DNA of 64,000 nucleotides, from positions 5,045,501 through 5,109,500 of the forward strand of contig NZ_CP029562.1 of NCBI RefSeq assembly GCF_004136315.1, given 5' to 3'. Source of the DNA: Mesorhizobium sp. Pch-S. Its GTDB lineage: Bacteria; Pseudomonadota; Alphaproteobacteria; Rhizobiales; Rhizobiaceae. Positions 37,644 to 46,305 of this stretch are shown here, in pieces (positions within the stretch are counted from its first letter, which is position 1; each line of letters opens with the position of its first letter). Position numbers and translations under genes: made by a program. The notes under the pieces are model-generated. The model did not search any database, had not been told where the DNA came from, and worked only from the letters and a program-made list of their open reading frames with translations.

Positions 37644-38956
37644 GGGTTCACCGCGATGGCGTGAAAAAACGTGCCGCTGACAAGACCGCGCCGCGCACCG
37701 GAAGCGCCAAGCGGATTGCCCAGCCCGTCGACAAGCTCGGCCAGCGGTTCATCCGAACCGGCATCCGTCACCTGTGCATAGTGGAATTCATGACCGCGCA
37801 CGGCCGTTCCAGCTGTCCCAAGGGCGCAATCGCTGTTCAGCCGCGCTTCGCGATAGCCGAGATTCATCTTTCGCCTGGCAAAGGATGTCGAATGACCGAG
37901 CAGGCCCAGCATCGGATGGGTGACGCCGTCGGCGTCTTCGATTGCCGTCCCCAGCGTCATGAAGCCACCGCACTCGCCATGAACCGGTTTTGTCGTGGCA
38001 AATCGTAACATACCGGCGCGGAATTTTCCGGCGGCAGCGAGCGTGCCGGCATGCAGTTCCGGATAGCCTCCCGGCAGCCAGCAGACATCGCAGCTGGCAT
38101 CCGGCGCCTCGTCGGCAAGCGGCGAGAAAGGCACGATCTCGGCGCCGGTGTTGCGCCAATGTGCGGCGACGTGCGGATAGACGAAGGTGAAGGCAGCATC
38201 CTCGGCCAGCGCGATGCGCTGACCGGGCGGAGGCAGTGCTGCGCTGAAATCGCCGGCAACTGGTTGCAGTGGCGAGGCCAGCGCCATGATCGCATCGAGA
38301 TTGAGCGAGGTTTCGGCCATGTCGGCCAGTCGGTCGAGATGCGACATCAAACCGGCGTGCTCGCTGGCCTGGACGAGGCCGAGATGGCGTTCGGGCAGGG
38401 CCAGGGCTGAGTCGCGCTGGATGGCACCCACCACCGGCAGGCCCATTGCTTCGATGGCATCGGCGCACAGCTTGCGGTGGCGTTCGCTGCCAAGACGATT
38501 GAGCACGACACCGGCGATGCGCACATTGGGGTCGTAGCAGGAAAAACCCTTTGCAACGGCGGCTGCCGTTGTCGATTGGCCGGAGACGTCGAGCACCAGC
38601 AGCACCGGCAGCCGATAGAGCCGGGCGAGGTCCGCCGCCGAACCGGTGCGTCCATCCGGCGAGGGAATGCCGTCGAACAACCCCATGGCGCTTTCCAGCA
38701 CCACCAGTTCGGCGTCGCCGGCTGCGCGTGCCGCGAGGCCATTGAGCAGGGAAGGCGGCATCGCCCAGCTGTCCAGATTGACGCCGGGAAGACCGGTGGC
38801 GGCGGCATGGAAGCCGGGATCGATATAGTCCGGGCCGGACTTCGCGCCGCGCACGCGCACGCCACGCTTTGCCAGCGCGCGCAGGATGCCGACGGTGACG
38901 CTGGTCTTGCCCGAGCCGGAACGCGGTGCACCGACGATGATGGCACTGCCATTCAT
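37640..38956 (-). CDS. cobB: Hydrogenobyrinic acid a,c-diamide synthase
   Basis: It amidates the a and c side chains using glutamine and ATP, before cobalt insertion in the aerobic pathway. The 438-residue protein has the N-terminal ATP loop GAPRSGSGKTSVTVGILRAL, the conserved RGAKSGPDYIDPGFH segment and a C-terminal class I glutaminase domain with the Cys in GECGGFMTLG and a later histidine in GHEFHYA. Starts and stops overlap cobA (ATGA) and cobS. Its product is the CobN substrate. Confidence 0.95.
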   Translation of the reverse strand: MNGSAIIVGAPRSGSGKTSVTVGILRALAKRGVRVRGAKSGPDYIDPGFHAAATGLPGVNLDSWAMPPSLLNGLAARAAGDAELVVLESAMGLFDGIPSPDGRTGSAADLARLYRLPVLLVLDVSGQSTTAAAVAKGFSCYDPNVRIAGVVLNRLGSERHRKLCADAIEAMGLPVVGAIQRDSALALPERHLGLVQASEHAGLMSHLDRLADMAETSLNLDAIMALASPLQPVAGDFSAALPPPGQRIALAEDAAFTFVYPHVAAHWRNTGAEIVPFSPLADEAPDASCDVCWLPGGYPELHAGTLAAAGKFRAGMLRFATTKPVHGECGGFMTLGTAIEDADGVTHPMLGLLGHSTSFARRKMNLGYREARLNSDCALGTAGTAVRGHEFHYAQVTDAGSDEPLAELVDGLGNPLGASGARRGLVSGTFFHAIAVNP

Positions 38957-39738
38957 GGCTTTGCCGCCAATCGCTCGCGCATGGCGACGATGCCGCCGAC
39001 GACGATCAGCGCCGGCGAAACGATCGCTTCGCGTTCGGCGGCCTCCACCAGCGAGCCGAGGGTGGCGACGACAGTGCGCTCCTGCTTCAGCGTGGCATTT
39101 TCGATCAGGGCGGCTGGCGTATCCGGTGCCAGTCCGCCGGCCAGCAGATCGGCAACGGTCGCTTCGATGTGGGTCAGGCCCATATAGATGACGATGGGCT
39201 GGCCGGTGCGGGCGAGCGCCTGCCAGTCCGGGCGGTCGTCGGAGACCGCGGCAAAGCCGGTTGCCAGGATGATGGCGCCGTTGATGCCGCGCATGGTCGC
39301 TGGAATGCCGGCCGAGGTCAGCCCGCCAAAGGCTGAGGTGACGCCGGGCAGGACACGATAAGGAATGCCGTGTTCGATCAATGCCAGCGTTTCCTCGCCA
39401 CCACGTCCGAAGACGTAGGGGTGGCCGCCTTTCAGGCGTACCACCTTGCGACCTTCCCTGGCGAGCTTGACCAGAAGGCTATTGATGTCGCCTTGCGGGA
39501 TGGACAGCCGGCCGCCGCGCTTGCCGACATAGAATTTTTCAGCCTGCCCGGCGACGTCGATGATCTCCTGCGAGACAAGCGCGTCATGCACCAGCGCATC
39601 GGCCTGGCTGAGCGCAGAGAGCACTTCCAGCGTCAGCAGGCTGGGGTCGCCCGGGCCGGAGCCGGCCAGCCAGACATGGCCGGGCTCAAGTTGCGGCTTG
39701 TGTGCGGTGAGCTTTTCGAGCGTAGCGGAAAGCGTCAT
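38953..39738 (-). CDS. cobA: Uroporphyrinogen-III C-methyltransferase
   Basis: It adds SAM-derived methyl groups at C2 and C7 of uroporphyrinogen III, giving precorrin-2, the branch point to cobalamin and siroheme. From ATG 39738 it has 261 residues. The start of the methyltransferase fold [48 protein letters not shown] and [13 protein letters not shown] match CobA/SUMT. There is no CysG-type dehydrogenase domain. The start overlaps the cobM stop (ATGA). A longer frame to 39942 would run antiparallel to nothing conserved and is not used. Confidence 0.96.
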   Translation of the reverse strand: MTLSATLEKLTAHKPQLEPGHVWLAGSGPGDPSLLTLEVLSALSQADALVHDALVSQEIIDVAGQAEKFYVGKRGGRLSIPQGDINSLLVKLAREGRKVVRLKGGHPYVFGRGGEETLALIEHGIPYRVLPGVTSAFGGLTSAGIPATMRGINGAIILATGFAAVSDDRPDWQALARTGQPIVIYMGLTHIEATVADLLAGGLAPDTPAALIENATLKQERTVVATLGSLVEAAEREAIVSPALIVVGGIVAMRERLAAKP

Positions 39739-40493
39739 AGCCGGTTCCTGAAGCGGCGCTGGTAGTAGGCGTCGTAGAGTGAACTCTCGGTGAAGTCCTC
39801 TGCGGCCAGCGAACGCCCGACGAAGATCAGCGCGGTGCGCTCGATCGGATCGGCGGCGAGTATGGCGGCGACGGTCTCCAAAGTCGCCCGGATGACGCGC
39901 TCGTCCGGCCAGCTGGCGCGAAAGACGATGGCGACGGGGCAATCGCCGCCATAATGCGGGGTCAGTTCCTTCACCACCTGCTCGATGGCATGAATGGCGA
40001 GGTGGATCGCCAGCGTTGCGCCTGTCCGTCCGAAAGCTGACAAGGTTTCGCCGGGCGGCATCTTGGATGCGCGGCCCGAAACGCGGGTCAGCACCAGGCT
40101 TTGCGCCACTTCCGGGATGGTCAGCTCACGTTTGAGCGCGGCCGCCGCTGCGGCGAAAGAAGGCACGCCGGGGGTGAGCGTGTAGGCGATGCCGTTGCGT
40201 TCGAGCCGGCGGATCTGCTCGGCGACGGCGCTCCACACCGAGAGATCGCCGGAATGCAGCCTCGCCACGTCCTGCCCAGCCTTGTTGGCGGCGACGTATT
40301 CGGCCTCGATTTCGTCGAGCGACATCGGCGCAGTATCGACCAGCCGCGTTCCCGGCGCGCAATGCTGGAGCAGTTCCGGCGCCACGATCGAACCGGCATA
40401 GAGGCAGACCGGGCAGGACGCGAGCAGCCTTGCGCCGCGCAAGGTGATGAGATCGGCAGCGCCCGGGCCGGCGCCGATGAAATGCACGGTCAT
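39735..40493 (-). CDS. cobM: Precorrin-4 C11-methyltransferase
   Basis: It methylates C11 to yield precorrin-5 in the aerobic pathway. The 252-residue TP-methylase has [21 protein letters not shown] at its N-terminus, the CobM-specific [26 protein letters not shown] and the later [16 protein letters not shown]. It overlaps cobE and cobA by 4 bases each, typical of coupled translation. Confidence 0.96.
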   Translation of the reverse strand: MTVHFIGAGPGAADLITLRGARLLASCPVCLYAGSIVAPELLQHCAPGTRLVDTAPMSLDEIEAEYVAANKAGQDVARLHSGDLSVWSAVAEQIRRLERNGIAYTLTPGVPSFAAAAAALKRELTIPEVAQSLVLTRVSGRASKMPPGETLSAFGRTGATLAIHLAIHAIEQVVKELTPHYGGDCPVAIVFRASWPDERVIRATLETVAAILAADPIERTALIFVGRSLAAEDFTESSLYDAYYQRRFRNRL

Positions 40494-40867
40494 GCCGAGG
40501 CTCCACTGACAGCGATGGCGCAGGTAACGGCGCCTGTGATGAGGCGCGGACCCAGCAGGCGCGCATCCTTGCCGGCCGCCGCGAGTGCCGCGCTTTCCGA
40601 AACGGATGACGAGCCGGCAACGGCGCGGGAAATATCGGAACGGGTGAGAGTGTCGTCGCTCTCATCGGAGCCTTCGACGACGATCACCTCGAGGCCGAGC
40701 CGCTCCGCAGCGGCAAAGATCGCGGCCTCGTTCCGCTTGAAACTGGTGGTGGCGAGTGCGGAGAGCGCGGAGCGGTCGAGTTCGTGGCTGTGAAGGGCCG
40801 CGTCCAGCGCCGCCAGAACACCGGCGGTATCCACACCTTTGCGACAGCCAATGCCCGCGACGATCAT
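40490..40867 (-). CDS. cobE: Cobalamin biosynthesis protein CobE
   Basis: A 125-residue protein homologous to the C-terminal part of CbiG. It begins with [20 protein letters not shown], a conserved glycine/cysteine motif, and contains [19 protein letters not shown] and [20 protein letters not shown]. Its exact role in the aerobic route is not established. The ATG at 40867 overlaps the cobL stop (ATGA), which decides the start. The upstream frame to 41311 is a shadow of cobL. Confidence 0.88.
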   Translation of the reverse strand: MIVAGIGCRKGVDTAGVLAALDAALHSHELDRSALSALATTSFKRNEAAIFAAAERLGLEVIVVEGSDESDDTLTRSDISRAVAGSSSVSESAALAAAGKDARLLGPRLITGAVTCAIAVSGASA

Positions 40868-42099
40868 GGCTTGACCCAGCTCCATTGCGTCACCGGCAGT
40901 GCGGGTCGCCAGGCCTGCATTGTGCCGACGGGTGCGGCGCGCGAAATGGCGATGCGGGTCAGCGTGCCGCCCAGTTCCGCCTGACGGGCGACCAGCAGCG
41001 CCTCCATCTCCAGCGTGACCGCATTGGCGACGCAGCGGCCGCCGGGAGGCAAGGCTTTCAGGGCGGCATCGAACACGCCCGCATCGGTGCCGCCGCCACC
41101 GATGAAGATGACATCGGGTGCCGTGAGGCCGGACAGTGCTTTCGGAGCCTCGCCTTCGATCACCGTCAATTCCGGCACGCCGAAAGCAACCGCGTTGTGC
41201 CGGATGCGCTCGGCGCGTTCGGCATTGGCCTCGATGGCGAGGGCGCGCAGCGAAGCATGCGACAGCATCCATTCGATGGCGATGGAGCCGGAGCCTGCGC
41301 CGATGTCCCACAACACCTCACCCCGGCGTGGCGCCAGCGCGGACAACGTTATGGCGCGCACTTCACGCTTGGTGATCTGACCGTCGGTCTCGAACAGTTC
41401 ATCCGGGAGACCGGACGCCAAGGGAAGGATGCGCGCCTGAGTTTCCGATTCAATTTCAAGCGCCAATATGTTGAGCGGATTTATGTTTTTGAGATTGAAG
41501 GCATCGGCGCGGGAGCCGCGGACGAGTTCGTCCGGACCTCCCAGTGCTTCCAGTGCAGTCAGCCGGGACGGACCGAATCCCAGTTCGGAGAGTAGCGCTG
41601 CCAGCCTGGATGGTGCCGCCCCGTCAGAGGTCAGAGCCAGGATCCGCGCGCCGGGTTGCAGCAAAGGCCTGATGAGATCGAGCGGGCGACCATGCAGGGA
41701 AATCGTCTCGATGTCCTGCAGTGCCCAGCCAAGTCGTGACGCTGCGAGCGAGAAGGATGAGGGGGCAGGCACCACCACCATGTCGGCGGCGGCCACTTTA
41801 CGCGCAAGCGTCACCCCAACGCCGTAGAAGAACGGATCCCCGGAAGCCAGCACGCAGACGCGGCGGCCGGCGCGGTCGAGAACCGCGTCCATCTCCGGAT
41901 CGAAAGGTGTCGGCCACGGGTGCATCTCGCCGGTGGCCAGGGAACCCGCGAGTTCGAAATGACGCTTGCCGCCGAAGACGAACTCGGCCTCGGCGATCAG
42001 CCGCTTGGCCTCGTCGCCCAGACCCGCTACACCGTCCTCGCCGATGCCGACGATGGCGAGCCAGGCTGGCAAGGCACGCGTTTCTTTCTCAGCAGGCAT
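40864..42099 (-). CDS. cobL: Precorrin-6Y methyltransferase/decarboxylase (CbiE-CbiT fusion)
   Basis: A bifunctional enzyme of 411 residues. The N-terminal CbiE domain (WLAIVGIGEDGVAGL onwards, with VCVLASGDPFFYGVG) methylates C5; the C-terminal CbiT domain (IGAGSGSIAIEWMLSH, the SAM loop, with VIFIGGGG) methylates C15 and decarboxylates. The product is precorrin-8x. The ATG at 42099 lies directly against the cobK start on the other strand. cobE follows with a 4-base overlap. Confidence 0.95.
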   Translation of the reverse strand: MPAEKETRALPAWLAIVGIGEDGVAGLGDEAKRLIAEAEFVFGGKRHFELAGSLATGEMHPWPTPFDPEMDAVLDRAGRRVCVLASGDPFFYGVGVTLARKVAAADMVVVPAPSSFSLAASRLGWALQDIETISLHGRPLDLIRPLLQPGARILALTSDGAAPSRLAALLSELGFGPSRLTALEALGGPDELVRGSRADAFNLKNINPLNILALEIESETQARILPLASGLPDELFETDGQITKREVRAITLSALAPRRGEVLWDIGAGSGSIAIEWMLSHASLRALAIEANAERAERIRHNAVAFGVPELTVIEGEAPKALSGLTAPDVIFIGGGGTDAGVFDAALKALPPGGRCVANAVTLEMEALLVARQAELGGTLTRIAISRAAPVGTMQAWRPALPVTQWSWVKP

Positions 42100-42868
42100 G
42101 ATGTCCCACCGTATTCTCATCCTGGGCGGCACGACCGAGGCGAGGCAACTGGCCAGCCATCTGGCAGCGAGGCCCGATGTCGAATTGACCCTTTCGCTGG
42201 CGGGCCGCACGGAGAATCCGCTGGCCCAGCAGGTGCCGACGCGCGTCGGCGGTTTCGGCGGCGCCGAAGGCCTGGCTGGCTATCTGCGGGACACCGGGAC
42301 AGATCTGCTGATCGACGCGACGCATCCATACGCGGCGCGTATTTCGGCCAACGCCGCCGAAGCCGCGCAACTTGCCGGCGTGCCGATCCTGGCGCTGCGG
42401 CGCTCCGGCTGGGAGCGAAGAGAAGGCGACCGCTGGACTGAAGTGGACGATGCTGCCGCTGCCGCCGTCGCGTTGGGCCTGCCCGCCCGGCGTGTCTTTC
42501 TGGCGCTCGGGCGCCAGGACGTCGGCGCCTTCGAGAGCGCAGCCCAGCACCATTATCTGCTGCGCAGCGTCGACCCGGTCGAGCCGCCGCTCGGCGTTCC
42601 GCATGTCGACTATCTTCTGGCGCGTGGACCGTTTCGCGAGGCGGACGAGCATCGATTGCTGCTCGAACACGGCATCGACGTCGTCGTTTGCAAGAACAGC
42701 GGTGGTGAAGCGACCTACGGCAAGATCGCCGCGGCGCGGGCACTCGGCATCGAGGTGGTGATGATCCGCAGGCCCATCCTGCCGACGGTAGCTTCGGCGC
42801 CAGGCGTCCCGGAGCTGCTGGTCATGGTCGATCATTCTCTGCGTCCCGTCGCCGAACGCGGCGTGTAG
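42098..42868 (+). CDS. cobK: Precorrin-6A reductase
   Basis: It reduces precorrin-6A with NADPH to precorrin-6B, before CobL acts. The 255- or 256-residue protein has ILILGGTTEARQLASHLA at the N-terminus, DATHPYAARISANAAEAA, VVCKNSGGEATYGKIAAAR and a final conserved VPELLVMVDHS. Two adjacent in-frame ATGs, 42098 and 42101, are possible. This is the only cobalamin gene on the plus strand, so the leftward operon transcript is antisense to it. Its 3' end overlaps cobJ by 37 bases. No strong ribosome-binding site is visible upstream, which is inside cobL. Confidence 0.93.
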   Translation: MMSHRILILGGTTEARQLASHLAARPDVELTLSLAGRTENPLAQQVPTRVGGFGGAEGLAGYLRDTGTDLLIDATHPYAARISANAAEAAQLAGVPILALRRSGWERREGDRWTEVDDAAAAAVALGLPARRVFLALGRQDVGAFESAAQHHYLLRSVDPVEPPLGVPHVDYLLARGPFREADEHRLLLEHGIDVVVCKNSGGEATYGKIAAARALGIEVVMIRRPILPTVASAPGVPELLVMVDHSLRPVAERGV

Positions 42869-43596
42869 ACCAGCGCCGGCTTGCCGTTGCGCTTGATGAT
42901 ACGGGTTTCAGGCGATCCGATAATCACACAGGTTGCCATGTCCGCCATGTCGGCGCGGGCGAAAGCCAGCGAGGCGACTTCGATGCGCTCGTCGGGACGG
43001 CCTGCGGCGCGACCGAAGATCACCGGCGTGGTGCCTGGCAAAACAGCGGCGAGCGCCTCGAAGGCGCGCCCGAGCTGCCAGGGACGGGCCTTGCTGATCG
43101 GATTGTAGAGCGCGATCACGAAACCCGCGCCGGCCGCGGCGAGCAGCCTGAGTTCGATCAAATCCCATGGCTTCAGATTGTCGGACAGCGAGATGGCGCA
43201 GAAATCGTGGCCGAGCGGAGCGCCGGCGCGCGCAGCTACGGCGAGCATCGCGGTAACACCCGGCACGATCTGCAGGTCGATGTCACGCCATTCGGCAGGA
43301 CCTTCCTCGATCGCCTCGCACACCGCCGCGGCCATAGCGAAGACGCCAGGGTCACCACCGGAGACGACGGCTACAGCATGACCTTCAGCGGCCTTGACGA
43401 TCGCTTCCTTGGCGCGCGCCAGTTCCTCACGGTTGTCGGAGGCGACCGGGGTCTGATGCGGCTTCAGCTCAAGCCGGTCGACATAGGGCTTGTAGCCATA
43501 GAAGAACGTAGCCTCCGCGACCGCGTGGCTGGCTTGCGGCGTGACCTGGTCGGCGTTGCCGGGGCCGAGGCCGATGACATAGAGACGGCCGCTCAC
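42832..43596 (-). CDS. cobJ: Precorrin-3B C17-methyltransferase
   Basis: It methylates C17 and contracts the macrocycle, giving precorrin-4. At 254 residues it is a single-domain TP-methylase: LYVIGLGPGNADQVTPQA, the specific FFYGYKPYVDRLEL, VVSGGDPGVFAMAAAVCEA and ALYNPISKARP. Its start overlaps cobI by 4 bases; its end overlaps the convergent cobK. Confidence 0.96.
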   Translation of the reverse strand: MSGRLYVIGLGPGNADQVTPQASHAVAEATFFYGYKPYVDRLELKPHQTPVASDNREELARAKEAIVKAAEGHAVAVVSGGDPGVFAMAAAVCEAIEEGPAEWRDIDLQIVPGVTAMLAVAARAGAPLGHDFCAISLSDNLKPWDLIELRLLAAAGAGFVIALYNPISKARPWQLGRAFEALAAVLPGTTPVIFGRAAGRPDERIEVASLAFARADMADMATCVIIGSPETRIIKRNGKPALVYTPRSATGRRE

Positions 43597-44342
43597 AGGC
43601 TAACCTCCGGGCGGCCAGACCAACCTGCGACCAGCACCACTGCGAAATAAGGCGCCTTGTCGTCCAGCTTGTCCTGCAATCGCATGGAGACCGAACCGGG
43701 CATGGTGCCGCGTTCGACATAAATGGCACGTGCAAGCTTGCCGGTGGTTTCCAGCGCGCGACGGATTTTCGGCAGGTTGCGGCCAACCTTCATGATGACG
43801 GCGGCATCGGTGTCGGCCAGCCGCCGGGTCAGTTCGAACTCATTCATCGTGCCGGGCAGCACGGTCAGCACATCGTCGCCCTGCACGATCGGCAGCCCAT
43901 TGGCCGACCAGCAGCCCGACATCGCCGTCACGCCCGGAATGACTTCGGTCGGGTAGCGATGTGCAAGGCGCACATGCAGGTGCATATAGGAGCCATAGAA
44001 CAGCGGGTCGCCCTCGGAGAGGATGGCGACGGTGCGGCCCTGGTCGAGATGTTCGGCGACCCGCGTCGCCGACTCTTCGTAAAAGCCGGTGATCGCCGCC
44101 TTGTAGTCGTCGCTGTCCTTGTCGATCTCGGTGGTGACCGGGTAGACCAGCGGCAGCTCGATCCAGTCTGGCCGACGATGTGCACCGACAATGGTACGGG
44201 CATTGCCGTTGGCGCCGCGCTTGGAAAAATGCGCCACCACATCGGCCGCGGCCAGCGCACGCACGGCCTTGAGCGTCATCAGTTCGGGATCACCGGGGCC
44301 GGTGCCGACGCCGATCAGGCGGCCTTTTGCCGACGCGCTCAC
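43593..44342 (-). CDS. cobI: Precorrin-2 C20-methyltransferase
   Basis: It adds the C20 methyl group to precorrin-2, giving precorrin-3A. The 249-residue enzyme shows LIGVGTGPGDPELMTLKAVR, the CobI-specific YPVTTEIDKDSDDY, VAILSEGDPLFYGSYMHLH and VIPGVTAMSGC. It overlaps cobH and cobJ by 4 bases each. Confidence 0.96.
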   Translation of the reverse strand: MSASAKGRLIGVGTGPGDPELMTLKAVRALAAADVVAHFSKRGANGNARTIVGAHRRPDWIELPLVYPVTTEIDKDSDDYKAAITGFYEESATRVAEHLDQGRTVAILSEGDPLFYGSYMHLHVRLAHRYPTEVIPGVTAMSGCWSANGLPIVQGDDVLTVLPGTMNEFELTRRLADTDAAVIMKVGRNLPKIRRALETTGKLARAIYVERGTMPGSVSMRLQDKLDDKAPYFAVVLVAGWSGRPEVSL

Positions 44343-44971
44343 AGGCCGGGCCTCGCCAGTGAATTCAGCGCGGCAGCGGTCATGGCACTGCCGCCCAGCC
44401 GGCCGCGAACGATCGCGAACGGCACGCCGTAGGAATTCTCGGCCAGCGCATCCTTGGATTCGGCCGCGCCGACAAATCCTACCGGCATGCCGATGATCGC
44501 GGCCGGCTTCGGCGCGCCGTCGCGTAGTTTCTCAAGGAGGTAGAACAGTGCGGTCGGCGCATTGCCGATCGCCACCACAGCCCCTGCTAGCCGGTCGGTC
44601 CACAGATCTATGGCCGCGGCCGAACGCGTGTTGCCGATCGCCTTGGCGATGTCGGCGGTACGGGGATCACGCAGGGTGCAGATCACGTCGTTGCCCGCCG
44701 GCAGGCGGGCGCGGGTAACGCCATGCGACACCATTTCGGCGTCGCACAGGATCGGTGCACCTGCCTTGAGCGCGTCACGCGCGGCACTGGCGAAATCGGG
44801 CGAGAAGACGAAATGATGTGCCGCCTCGACCTGGCCGCAGGCATGGATCATGCGAATGGCGATATCGGCCTCGGCCTCCGAGAAGCGCGACAGGTCGGCC
44901 TCTGCGCGGATGATGGCGAAGGAACGCTCGTAGATGGCGTTGCCGTCATGGATGTAGTCATAGGCGGCCAT
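44339..44971 (-). CDS. cobH: Precorrin-8X methylmutase
   Basis: It moves the C11 methyl to C12, making hydrogenobyrinic acid. It has 210 residues: YDYIHDGNAIYERSFAIIRAE at the N-terminus, MIHACGQVEAAHHFVFSP with the catalytic histidine, GAPILCDAEMVSHGVTRARLP and GNAPTALFYLLE. The ATG at 44971 is preferred; a TTG at 44977 would overlap the cobG stop. Confidence 0.95.
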   Translation of the reverse strand: MAAYDYIHDGNAIYERSFAIIRAEADLSRFSEAEADIAIRMIHACGQVEAAHHFVFSPDFASAARDALKAGAPILCDAEMVSHGVTRARLPAGNDVICTLRDPRTADIAKAIGNTRSAAAIDLWTDRLAGAVVAIGNAPTALFYLLEKLRDGAPKPAAIIGMPVGFVGAAESKDALAENSYGVPFAIVRGRLGGSAMTAAALNSLARPGL

Positions 44972-44973
44972 AC

Positions 44974-46305
44974 TCAATCCGTACCCAATCTCGCGAAGGC
45001 GTCGGTGATCGCTGCTTCACCCAGCCGGGCGAGGCAGACGGCCACGGTTTCGTTGCCGTGCCTGGCGCTGCCGGCCAGCGCGGCGACGCGGCCAAGGCCG
45101 CGCGCGGCTTCATATCGCGGGCTGTATCGGCGCGGAAGAGCCTTTGCCGTCCCGTCCACGACAAGTCCGGCTCCGTTTTCGCCGCCGACCAGCGTAAGGG
45201 CCGCCGTCGCGGGGTGGGCGCAGCCCTTGGCGCAACCGGAAACATGCAAGGTGAAGGAGCCGTCGAGCAGAGCGGCGTGGTTTGATGCCACCGTTTCGGC
45301 GATTTCGCGCGTCGCGATCCGGCCGGAGGCGCAGGCAGGCTCGCCCGGGCAAGCCGCGATGTGCAGGCGCGGATCGCCGGCTTCGGTCACGAAGCCGAGC
45401 CCACGGGCGGCCTGCTGCAGACCGACACGGTCTTCTTCGTCCAGCCCGAGGAACAGCAGGGTGCGTCGCGGCGCAGGCCGGATTTCGACGGCGCTGCGTG
45501 CACGTGCTTCCAGGCAAAGTTTTGCGATCGTTTCGGCGGGCATCGAACCGAAGGGCAGGGCGATGCCGACGGCGTGGGCATCGTTGGTCAAGGCAAGGAT
45601 TCCAGTGGGAGCAGAATCGCTTCGACGGCTTTGCCGATCTGCTAGTACAGCGCCGTCTGCGGGCAGGACTGTGGCGCTCAACTCGCGTGCGCGGCCTTCC
45701 CGCCCGATGGCGGCAATGGCTTGAAGGATCGTCAAAGTCCTATCGCACGCGTCTGTCTCATCCAGCAAAGCCAGCGGCCGTGCGGTGGCCGCAGTGCCGC
45801 CAATGGCAAGATGCCATCTTACTTGGCTGCCGTCCCTTGTCGCGACGAGCCGGATGTCGGCCAGGATCGCGTCCAGGCCGATGGCGCCGCCACCGTCGAC
45901 GACAATGGAGACTTTCGGCCCGAGCCTGCCTGCCAGATCGGTTTTTTCAATCGCCCTGCGCAGGGCTTCCGCGAGTGGGCGCGGATCGGCAATCTCGTGC
46001 ATGTCCAGCCCGGCCAGCGGGCCGGTTTCGACCGGAACGCCGGTTCGCACGGCGATGCCCAACGCGTTCACCTCCGCGGCCAGCTGGCCGGCCCCTGCAG
46101 TGGTCAGGCCGCGGATCTGGATCGAGCCGCGGGCGGTGACTTCCATGATGCCGTTGCCATGCCGCGTGGCGGATTCCGAGAGTCCGATCAGAGCCTTGGG
46201 AGAAAGTCCTCCAGCAACCGGATTGAGACGCACCAGAAGCCCGTCGCCGGTCTGCATCGGCGTCGACAAGGCGGGGCAGGCGCCGCGGCGCTGGAGGGCG
46301 TTCAT
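44974..46305 (-). CDS. cobG: Precorrin-3B synthase (CobG)
   Basis: It hydroxylates C20 and forms the lactone of precorrin-3B, an O2-dependent step that marks the aerobic pathway. The 443-residue protein is of the nitrite/sulfite reductase fold. A ferredoxin-like N-terminal half (DGLLVRLNPVAGGLSP; EVTARGSIQIRG) is followed by the cysteine motifs ACPGEPAC and HVSGCAKGCAHP for the [4Fe-4S] centre. The start overlaps the cobN stop by 4 bases (ATGA), which fixes it; the upstream frame to 46398 is inside cobN. Confidence 0.93.
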   Translation of the reverse strand: MNALQRRGACPALSTPMQTGDGLLVRLNPVAGGLSPKALIGLSESATRHGNGIMEVTARGSIQIRGLTTAGAGQLAAEVNALGIAVRTGVPVETGPLAGLDMHEIADPRPLAEALRRAIEKTDLAGRLGPKVSIVVDGGGAIGLDAILADIRLVATRDGSQVRWHLAIGGTAATARPLALLDETDACDRTLTILQAIAAIGREGRARELSATVLPADGAVLADRQSRRSDSAPTGILALTNDAHAVGIALPFGSMPAETIAKLCLEARARSAVEIRPAPRRTLLFLGLDEEDRVGLQQAARGLGFVTEAGDPRLHIAACPGEPACASGRIATREIAETVASNHAALLDGSFTLHVSGCAKGCAHPATAALTLVGGENGAGLVVDGTAKALPRRYSPRYEAARGLGRVAALAGSARHGNETVAVCLARLGEAAITDAFARLGTD

